This document shows positions 1 through 5,021 of a stretch of DNA of 5,021 nucleotides, piece by piece. The DNA lies in assembly GCA_947595555.1 (NCBI GenBank), contig CANQES010000094.1:1-5021 (forward strand), in the 5' to 3' direction. The translations under genes were made by a program, and so were the position numbers. Source of the stretch: an uncultured Clostridia bacterium. GTDB lineage: Bacteria; Bacillota; Clostridia; TANB77; CAG-508. The notes below the pieces were generated by a model. It saw nothing but the letters and a program-made list of their open reading frames with translations, was not told the origin of the DNA and did not search any database. The stretch's first letter is position 1; each line of letters starts with the position of its first letter.

Positions 1-1139
1 AAGCATATGACATATTGGCTGAAACTACAGTATTACAAGGAATATGTGGAAGGATATGTCCACATAAAAAACAATGCCAAGGTTCTTGCGTCAGAGGAAT
101 AAAGGGAGAGCCGGTTTCTATTGGAGAACTAGAAGCATATGCATTTGATTCAGTTTATGATGAAGATGATAGCTTGTTAAAATGTTATGAAGATGAAATG
201 AAAAAAAATAAAAGAAATCTAAAAGTAGCAGTAGTAGGCGGAGGACCAACAGGTTTAACAGCGAGTGCTTTTTTAGCAAGAAATGGAATACAAGTAACTA
301 TATATGAGAAGTATGATTATTTAGGAGGACTATTAGTACATGGAATTCCAGAATTTAGATTAGCAAGAGAAGTAGTACAAAAAACTGTAGATAAGATTTT
401 AGCTTTAGGAATTCAAGTAAAATACAATCAAGAATTAGGAAAAAATTTACTTTTATCTGATTTAGAAAAAGAATATGATGCAGTATTTTTAAGTATTGGT
501 GCAAACCGTTCTAGTCAAATGGGAGTAGAAGGAGAAGAACTTGAAGGTGTAATTGGTGGAAATGAGCTTTTGGAACATAAATTACATCCTAATTATGAGG
601 GCAAAACAGTAGCTATTGTTGGTGGAGGAAACGTAGCCATGGACTGTGCAAGAACTATAAAACGTTTGGGAGCGAAGCAAGTTAAAGTAATTTATCGTAG
701 AGCAAGAGAGCAGATGCCAGCAGAAGACAAAGAAATTGAAGAAGCAATGAAAGAAGGAATCGAGTTTTTATTTCAAAATAATATAGTTAAAATAATTGGA
801 AAAGATAAAGTTGAGAAAGTAGAATTGATAAAAACTAAGTTGGTTCAAAAAGAAAATGATACAAGACTAGTGCCAGTAAATATAGAGAATAGTAATTATG
901 AGATAGATGTTGATTATATAATTATGTCACTAGGTTCAAAAGTAGAACCATATGTAAAAGAATTGGGGCTAGAAACCAATCAATGGGGAAACATCAAAAT
1001 CAATGAAGAATATCAAACATCTCGACCAAAAATATATGCAGGTGGAGATTTAGCAGGAGTAAGATCAACGGTTGCATGGGCTGCATATTCTGGAAGAGAA
1101 GCGGCTAAAAATATTGTTGAAAAATTATCCCAAAAGTGA
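1..1139 (+). CDS. gltD: NADPH-dependent glutamate synthase small subunit-type flavoprotein (5' partial)
   Basis: The frame is open from the left edge (first full codon at 3) to TGA at 1137-1139, giving 378 visible residues. The TTG at 15 is internal, because the family sequence continues upstream of it. Relative to usual lengths of about 450-470 residues, some 80 N-terminal residues are missing. Visible features, numbered from the first codon, are cysteines C15, C19, C25 and C29 (C-G-R-I-C-P ... C-x3-C), the [4Fe-4S] ligand region of GltD/NfnL-type proteins; an FAD Rossmann motif G79-G-G-P-T-G84; an NADPH Rossmann motif G207-G-G-N-V-A-M-D214; and the C-terminal FAD motif A-G-G-D349. In this family electrons pass from NADPH through FAD and Fe-S centres to a partner, for example the glutamate synthase large subunit, in the cytoplasm. 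The homotetrameric GltA-type enzyme or the NfnB/NfnL transhydrogenase subunit are close alternatives. The upstream neighbour that would decide is outside the window, so the symbol is tentative. Confidence 0.88.
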   Translation, partial: AYDILAETTVLQGICGRICPHKKQCQGSCVRGIKGEPVSIGELEAYAFDSVYDEDDSLLKCYEDEMKKNKRNLKVAVVGGGPTGLTASAFLARNGIQVTIYEKYDYLGGLLVHGIPEFRLAREVVQKTVDKILALGIQVKYNQELGKNLLLSDLEKEYDAVFLSIGANRSSQMGVEGEELEGVIGGNELLEHKLHPNYEGKTVAIVGGGNVAMDCARTIKRLGAKQVKVIYRRAREQMPAEDKEIEEAMKEGIEFLFQNNIVKIIGKDKVEKVELIKTKLVQKENDTRLVPVNIENSNYEIDVDYIIMSLGSKVEPYVKELGLETNQWGNIKINEEYQTSRPKIYAGGDLAGVRSTVAWAAYSGREAAKNIVEKLSQK

Positions 1140-1145
1140 AAATTT

Positions 1146-1217
1146 GAGGAATTGGAAAGGAAGGCGAGAGGAATTGGGGCCGTCCCCAATTCCTCTCGCA
1201 TCCCTCCCCAATTCCTT
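1146..1217. repeat. Long palindromic intergenic element (REP/MITE-like hairpin)
   Basis: GCGAGAGGAATTGGGG at 1164-1179 is followed by the 4-nt loop CCGT (1180-1183) and its perfect reverse complement at 1184-1199. The symmetry continues outward around the same centre: after an 8-nt, only partly matching internal stretch on each side, GGAATTGG (1148-1155) pairs with CCAATTCC (1208-1215), and 1146-1147 pair with 1216-1217 if a G-U pair is allowed. The GGAATTGG(GG) unit occurs twice forward (1148, 1170) and inverted at 1184 and 1206, with a shorter inverted copy CCCAATTC at 1218-1225. The bottom-strand loop region reads GGGGACGGCCCC. G/C content is far above the flanks. The palindrome begins seven bases after the upstream stop codon, so the transcript could fold into a very stable 3' hairpin. 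No T-run follows on either strand, so I call it a palindromic repeat rather than a canonical terminator. Confidence 0.8.
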
Positions 1218-1276
1218 CCCAATTCTTATTCATATATTTTAACCTATAAAAATATACATTAAAAGAAAAACAAATT

Positions 1277-1282
1277 AGGAGG
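1277..1282 (+). promoter_or_regulatory. Ribosome binding site of the deacetylase remnant
   Basis: A full AGGAGG lies seven bases before the ATG at 1290 and fixes that start. The translation signal is intact although the gene behind it is broken. A possible -10 (TATAAA, 1245-1250) lies upstream but has no convincing -35, so I do not list a promoter here. Confidence 0.8.
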
Positions 1283-1289
1283 CACGATT

Positions 1290-1733
1290 ATGCAAAAAAT
1301 AAAATATGGAATAATTGGAAGTTTAATCATTGCAATTTTTTCGTTAAGCATAATATCTATGAATGAAAAAGAAAAAAGCATTGTAACAAATGCAGATACA
1401 ACAAGTAATAAAAAAATAGGATGGGGAATAAAAAGAAACAACAATCATGAACAACCAGATGTAGGAAATGCTAATAAAAAGATTTTAGAAGAAAACAATG
1501 GAATTTGTTTAGGAAACAAAGACGAAAAAAGTATTTACTTAACATTTGATGAGGGATATGAAGCGGGATATACGGAACAAATTTTAAATACGTTAAAAGA
1601 AAATGATGTAACAGCAACATTCTTTATCACAGCACACTATGTTAATACACAACCAGAATTAGTAAAAAAAATGATAAGTGAGGGGCATATTGTAGGAAAT
1701 CATATTCCATTGACATTAATGACACTAATTTAA
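1290..1733 (+). pseudogene. Truncated PdaA-type polysaccharide (peptidoglycan) deacetylase
   Basis: This 147-codon frame matches the N-terminal half of PdaA-like delta-lactam-biosynthetic de-N-acetylases, which remove the acetyl group from muramic acid residues outside the membrane, typically in spore cortex peptidoglycan. Residues 7-24 form a hydrophobic signal or anchor segment. They are followed by the family stretch G-W-G-I-K-R ... H-E-Q-P-D-V and by motif 1, T-F-D-E-G-Y-E (nt 1542-1562), which carries the catalytic and metal-binding Asp. The next segment, T-A-T-F-F-I-T-A-H-Y, is typical. Motif 2 should read N-H-(S/T)-x-x-H. Here only G-N-H (residues 136-138) remains, followed by nine unrelated residues and TAA. 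The second His, the R-P-P motif and the C-terminal His motif are missing, which is roughly half of the usual 250-300 residues. Bases 1706-1747 in the +2 frame read S-I-D-I-N-D-T-N-L-K-T-N-E-Q, resembling the segment that normally follows motif 2. That suggests a small deletion with frameshift plus loss of the 3' half. It is almost certainly inactive, unless the break is an assembly error. Confidence 0.82.
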
Positions 1734-1748
1734 AAACTAATGAACAAT

Positions 1749-1768
1749 AATATTACAAAAATATTACA
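1749..1768. repeat. Short direct repeat upstream of the adhesin promoter
   Basis: AATATTACA occurs at 1749-1757 and again at 1760-1768, an 11-bp period that would place both copies on about the same face of the helix. The second copy ends 24 bases before the -35 hexamer. This could be an UP element or a regulator site. Such repeats also arise by chance in DNA this AT-rich, so confidence is low. Confidence 0.25.
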
Positions 1769-1792
1769 TTTATGTTGATTTCTTTACTTTTA

Positions 1793-1821
1793 TTGTAAGT
1801 AGAATATTTTTTTGCTATAAT
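1793..1821 (+). promoter_or_regulatory. Sigma-A-type promoter with extended -10 for the VWA/SpaA gene
   Basis: The -35 is TTGTAA (1793-1798, four of six consensus bases). After a 17-bp spacer comes a perfect TATAAT (1816-1821), preceded by TG one base upstream (TGCTATAAT), an extended -10. Transcription would start near 1828, leaving a leader of about 23 nt. The adhesin gene is therefore probably transcribed on its own, independent of the deacetylase remnant. Confidence 0.72.
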
Positions 1822-1836
1822 TAATACAAAAGATAT

Positions 1837-1842
1837 AGGAAG
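1837..1842 (+). promoter_or_regulatory. Ribosome binding site of the VWA/SpaA gene
   Basis: AGGAAG lies eight bases before the ATG at 1851. That ATG begins a Lys-rich signal peptide, which supports this start. Confidence 0.7.
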
Positions 1843-1850
1843 TGCCAGAT

Positions 1851-4800
1851 ATGAAGAAAGTTAAAAAAAATTATAATATATGTAAAAAAATAATTTTCTT
1901 AATATTAATAATATGTATAATATATATAAATATTAATACACTAACAGTAGTTTTTGCAAAATCAAATGAAACTTCAAATGTTATACAAACACAAGAAAGC
2001 GAAAATATTATACGCATTGCAGACCAAAGTACAGTAGATGATTATAAGAAAAATATCAATATTCAAGGAGGACGATATAACGGAAGAGTATGGGCTGACA
2101 AATCAGTTTATGCAAATAATGGAAATGGACAAGTTACTTTAGATAATAAGTTTAATATAGAGTATGATGATGATTTTTTAACAGTTTTTTCAGCTTTAGG
2201 GTCAAGTCAATCAGTAGAAAAAATGATTGCATCAGATGTTTCAATTATTATGGATGTTTCTGGTTCTATGGGATCTGATGTTATAGACGGACTTGAACAT
2301 ACTGATGAACAAACACGTATAGCACATTCAAGAATCCAGGCAACAGTTACAGCTGTTAATAAAGCAATAGATACATTAATGAAAGATAATGAAAATAATA
2401 GAATTTGTATAGTAACCTATGGTGGTACAGCATATACACTTATGGAATTAGGACATTATACAAAAGAAGAAAATAATGGAGAATATATTACAGTTGAAGA
2501 TTTTAAAGCTTATGATGAAAGAAATTATAAAACTAAGGGCTCATGTGCTTATACTCTTCGTGTAAAAGCAATGAAAAATGGAGAAAATTATGAAAGAAGT
2601 ATAAGAAATAATTATACAAATAATATTTCAAAAGAAAAAATAGATACCATAGATGCATTGGTAGGATACAATACAAATATGCAAGCAGGAATATATCAAG
2701 GTTTTAAAGAATTATATGAAAATGTGGATAATAATGTTGTACATTTTCCAACAGCAATTATTATGACAGATGGGGGATCAAACTATGCGTTAAAAAACAG
2801 TGAAGGCGATATTACAGGAGACGAATGGTATAATGTCCCAATTACAAATTCTCTTGAAAATTATAATTCTAAGTACAAAAAATATCGTGCTGAAACAAAT
2901 GAAATATCGAAAGGTGGAAAAGAAACCATATTAGATATTTTAATGACAGCTTCTTATATGAAAGCAAAAGTACAAAAAAAATATGAAGAACAATTTAATA
3001 AATCTGATATTATTAACTATCAAGATGCAATGAGCTTTAAAATACATACTATAAGTACTGATACAGCAGAAATGTTTGATTTAGAAGAAACAAAATGGCA
3101 AGTACCAAGAATATACTCAACTCTTGATCCAAAAAACTATTTTAAACAAGATTTATCTGAAGTAACATGGGAATTTAAACAAGACAGCATAGATGCATAT
3201 GAACTTTGGAAACAATGGCAAGCATCTCCGACAGGTGTTTCTTCAACTTTTGAGGATGCTGATAAAAAGAAAATAAATTTTAAAATAAACAAGTTAAAAG
3301 AAGATAATGAGATTACAAATGAAGACATTATTGAAAACATTAATTATAATGATTCTTTTAGAAATATTACATCAGAGAGTATAGAAATGGCCTTAACTGA
3401 AATTATTATTACTACAGCATTTAATCCAATAGGAGATAGTAAAAATGATGCTAATGAAACTAATGCTTTGTCATATGTAGATCCTATAGGAAAGTATATG
3501 GAAATAAAAGAAGTAAAAAAACTATTATTGTTTGGTAAAGAATATAACATCATCAAAGATGAAGAACCTGTTATAGAAAATGTCAATGGAAATGATGTAT
3601 TGAAACAATATTATAAGGCTGTAGATTCAAACAATGATGATTTAGAAATAACAAATCCTAGTTATGAAAAACGAACTAAATTCAAATTAAGTGATATAAA
3701 AATTTGGAAAGAAATTACTAATGATACAGGAGAAAAAGATTCGGAGGAAAAATTGCATATAACTGTTCCTAGTAATGCAATACCAATTCACTTAAATAAA
3801 ATAAAGCTTGATGGATTAAATAATGTAAAAGGATATGAAACAAATGAAAATACAGATTTTGCATTACCAATCAGAGTAGTATATACTACAGGAATAAGTA
3901 ATGAAATAATCAATAAAAATACAAAAAAAGCAGATATAACAAAATTATCAACAAAATATTTTACAGAAAATAAAGTGGAAATAGAAGAAGAAGGAAAAAA
4001 CAAAATATATACATATTTCTATTCTAATTATTATGATGGAGAAATGCAGAATAAAGAAACCAACGAAAAATATGGTAATGCAGTAATAACATTTACACCA
4101 TCTTTATACAATAGATTTTACATATTTCAAAAAAATTTAATTATTTATCAAAATTCTAGTGGTGGAGATGATAAAGGAGAAGGCGAATTAGCAGAAACAG
4201 GAGGAGAAGTAATTTTATCAGATCCAGTAACAGATTTAAGTAAAATAGATCCAAATATGACATACTATTTTGCAATAGACTATTATGTACCAGAAGAAAA
4301 AAGTGATGGAACAAAAGGAAGATACGTACAGTATGCTACATCACATAAAGGAGCAGATTTTTTTGGAACAAAAGGTGAAAGTTATTTAACATATTATAGT
4401 ACTGAAAAAAATCAGGAAGTAGATAGCAAAGGTGAAAATATTGTTGTAGCAACTAAAAAAGGAACTAAAAGAATAGGAAATTTAGAATATTTATCTGATA
4501 AAAAAGAAAATAATACTACAAACACAGCAGATTTCTATTATGCACCATCTTATGGAAGCATTGATGAAATTGGAACATATAGTATTGTTTCATATTTAGG
4601 CAACAATGGAAGATTAGCAATACCAACAGGATTTGGCTCAGTGAAATTAATAAAAGAAGATGAAAATAATAATATGCTAGAAGGAGCAACATTTGGATTA
4701 TATGCAAAAGAAAATATAGAATTAAATGGATATGTATTTTATGAAAAAGAAGAAGAAATAGAAAGAAAAACTACAGGCAAAGATGGAATAATCGAGTTTG

Positions 4801-5021
4801 AAAATTTATATTTAGGCAAATATGAAATAAAAGAACTAGAAGCACCAGAGGGATATAATTTACTTGAAGAAAAAGTAAACTTTGAGGTGACTAACGAAAG
4901 TTTAGAACATGAATTTACAATAGAAAATACTAAAAAAATAGTAGAAGAAGATCCACCTAAGGATGATCCAGAAAAAGAAGATCCACCTAAGGATGATCCA
5001 GAAAAAGAAGATCCACCTAAG
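1851..5021 (+). CDS. Secreted VWA and SpaA/CnaB-domain surface adhesin, pilus-tip-like (3' partial)
   Basis: The frame is open for 1057 codons and runs off the right edge. Residues 1-36 are a signal peptide: basic start, hydrophobic core 14-26, probable cleavage after V-F-A36. A VWA domain spans about 127-431. Its MIDAS metal site is complete, with D135-V-S137-G-S139, T275 (N-T-N-M-Q-A-G) and D307 (I-I-M-T-D-G-G). Long insertions at about 200-265 and 310-390 make this VWA unusually large. Residues about 432-926 form an Asn/Lys/Thr-rich, probably beta-rich stalk; I recognise no family except a D544-P-I-G-K-Y-M-E-I segment like those seen in related VWA pilin proteins. A SpaA/CnaB (transthyretin-like) domain covers about 929-1028, with probable isopeptide Lys K935, E-box glutamate E995 (Y-E-I-K-E-L-E-A-P-E-G-Y) and acceptor N1026. 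A Pro-rich wall-spanning tail starts at 1032. Known relatives are sortase-attached pilus-tip adhesins of Gram-positive bacteria. An LPxTG-like signal, a membrane helix and partner pilin and sortase genes are expected downstream but not seen. The ligand is unknown. Confidence 0.88.
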   Translation, partial: MKKVKKNYNICKKIIFLILIICIIYININTLTVVFAKSNETSNVIQTQESENIIRIADQSTVDDYKKNINIQGGRYNGRVWADKSVYANNGNGQVTLDNKFNIEYDDDFLTVFSALGSSQSVEKMIASDVSIIMDVSGSMGSDVIDGLEHTDEQTRIAHSRIQATVTAVNKAIDTLMKDNENNRICIVTYGGTAYTLMELGHYTKEENNGEYITVEDFKAYDERNYKTKGSCAYTLRVKAMKNGENYERSIRNNYTNNISKEKIDTIDALVGYNTNMQAGIYQGFKELYENVDNNVVHFPTAIIMTDGGSNYALKNSEGDITGDEWYNVPITNSLENYNSKYKKYRAETNEISKGGKETILDILMTASYMKAKVQKKYEEQFNKSDIINYQDAMSFKIHTISTDTAEMFDLEETKWQVPRIYSTLDPKNYFKQDLSEVTWEFKQDSIDAYELWKQWQASPTGVSSTFEDADKKKINFKINKLKEDNEITNEDIIENINYNDSFRNITSESIEMALTEIIITTAFNPIGDSKNDANETNALSYVDPIGKYMEIKEVKKLLLFGKEYNIIKDEEPVIENVNGNDVLKQYYKAVDSNNDDLEITNPSYEKRTKFKLSDIKIWKEITNDTGEKDSEEKLHITVPSNAIPIHLNKIKLDGLNNVKGYETNENTDFALPIRVVYTTGISNEIINKNTKKADITKLSTKYFTENKVEIEEEGKNKIYTYFYSNYYDGEMQNKETNEKYGNAVITFTPSLYNRFYIFQKNLIIYQNSSGGDDKGEGELAETGGEVILSDPVTDLSKIDPNMTYYFAIDYYVPEEKSDGTKGRYVQYATSHKGADFFGTKGESYLTYYSTEKNQEVDSKGENIVVATKKGTKRIGNLEYLSDKKENNTTNTADFYYAPSYGSIDEIGTYSIVSYLGNNGRLAIPTGFGSVKLIKEDENNNMLEGATFGLYAKENIELNGYVFYEKEEEIERKTTGKDGIIEFENLYLGKYEIKELEAPEGYNLLEEKVNFEVTNESLEHEFTIENTKKIVEEDPPKDDPEKEDPPKDDPEKEDPPK
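4947..5021 (+). repeat. 30-bp in-frame tandem repeat encoding E-D-P-P-K-D-D-P-E-K
   Basis: Two complete 30-bp copies (4947-4976 and 4977-5006) and a 15-bp partial copy (5007-5021) are identical at every base. Each encodes the decapeptide E-D-P-P-K-D-D-P-E-K. The array is cut by the window edge, so the copy number is unknown. Pro-rich charged repeats just after a SpaA domain are typical of wall-spanning linkers that hold an adhesin away from the cell surface. Identity at the DNA level points to recent duplication or ongoing length change by slippage. Confidence 0.9.

Noticed and set aside
15..17. TTG at 15 as the true start of the glutamate synthase-type gene
   Set aside because: The frame is open upstream and the residues before it (A-Y-D-I) continue the family sequence, so the gene enters from outside the window.
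1146..1217. Hairpin as a standard Rho-independent terminator of the upstream gene
   Set aside because: The stem is strong, but no T-run follows either the core stem (after 1199) or the extended stem (after 1217), on either strand. Some termination or 3'-end protection remains possible.
1013..1222. Minus-strand open frame across the gltD end and the palindrome
   Set aside because: It overlaps a well-supported gene on the other strand and runs through the palindromic repeat, has no family resemblance, and is a chance reading frame.
1245..1250. TATAAA as the -10 of a promoter for the deacetylase remnant
   Set aside because: No acceptable -35 is found 15-19 bp upstream, where the sequence reads ATTCTT or similar, and such hexamers are frequent in this AT-rich DNA.
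1710..1738. TTGACA at 1710-1715 as a -35 box
   Set aside because: It lies inside the decayed deacetylase end and has no reasonable -10 at 16-18 bp spacing. The downstream TTGTAA/TATAAT pair is far better.
4188..4202. Internal L-A-E-T-G (residues 780-784 of the adhesin), resembling a sortase sorting motif
   Set aside because: It is followed by more than 270 further residues of soluble sequence, with no hydrophobic helix or basic tail, so it cannot be a normal C-terminal sorting signal.
3137..4707. Several minus-strand open frames of 63-80 codons inside the adhesin gene
   Set aside because: They are antisense shadows of a well-supported coding frame, rich in Ser/Leu/Ile/Phe as expected from the reverse of AT-rich sequence, with no recognisable family.

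Overview
The window looks like chromosomal DNA from a very AT-rich Gram-positive bacterium, most likely a clostridial (Bacillota) anaerobe. The reasons are strong A/T bias at third codon positions, AGGAGG-type ribosome binding sites, a PdaA-type peptidoglycan de-N-acetylase sequence, and a surface protein with VWA and SpaA/CnaB domains of the kind that sortases attach to the wall. All recognisable genes read left to right.

Region 1 (1-1139) is the 3' part of an NADPH-dependent glutamate synthase small-subunit-type flavoprotein. It keeps a four-cysteine Fe-S motif, both Rossmann nucleotide-binding motifs and the C-terminal FAD motif. Its N-terminus lies off the left edge.

Region 2 (1140-1289) is intergenic. 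It is dominated by a long palindrome (about 1146-1217) with a perfect 16-bp core stem, built from inverted copies of a GGAATTGGGG unit. It is much richer in G/C than its surroundings and has no terminator-like T-run next to it.

Region 3 (1290-1733) is a polysaccharide deacetylase of the PdaA type. It is intact from its signal anchor to the first catalytic motif, then breaks exactly at the second (H-x3-H) motif. The remaining catalytic half is absent, so it is called a pseudogene.

Region 4 (1734-1850) is a short regulatory gap with a good sigma-A-type promoter (extended -10) and a ribosome binding site.

Region 5 (1851 to the right edge) is one uninterrupted reading frame of 1057 codons with no stop. 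It encodes a secreted protein: signal peptide, VWA domain with a complete MIDAS metal site, a long beta-rich stalk of unknown family, a SpaA/CnaB isopeptide domain, and a Pro/Asp/Glu/Lys-rich tail made of identical 30-bp repeats. It is probably a sortase-anchored adhesin or pilus-tip protein whose sorting signal lies beyond the window.

The genes do not form one pathway: a nitrogen-metabolism gene is followed by two envelope-related genes, one of them dead. I see no wholly new system. The points most worth a second look are the palindromic element, the way the deacetylase is broken, and the large adhesin with its repeat tail.
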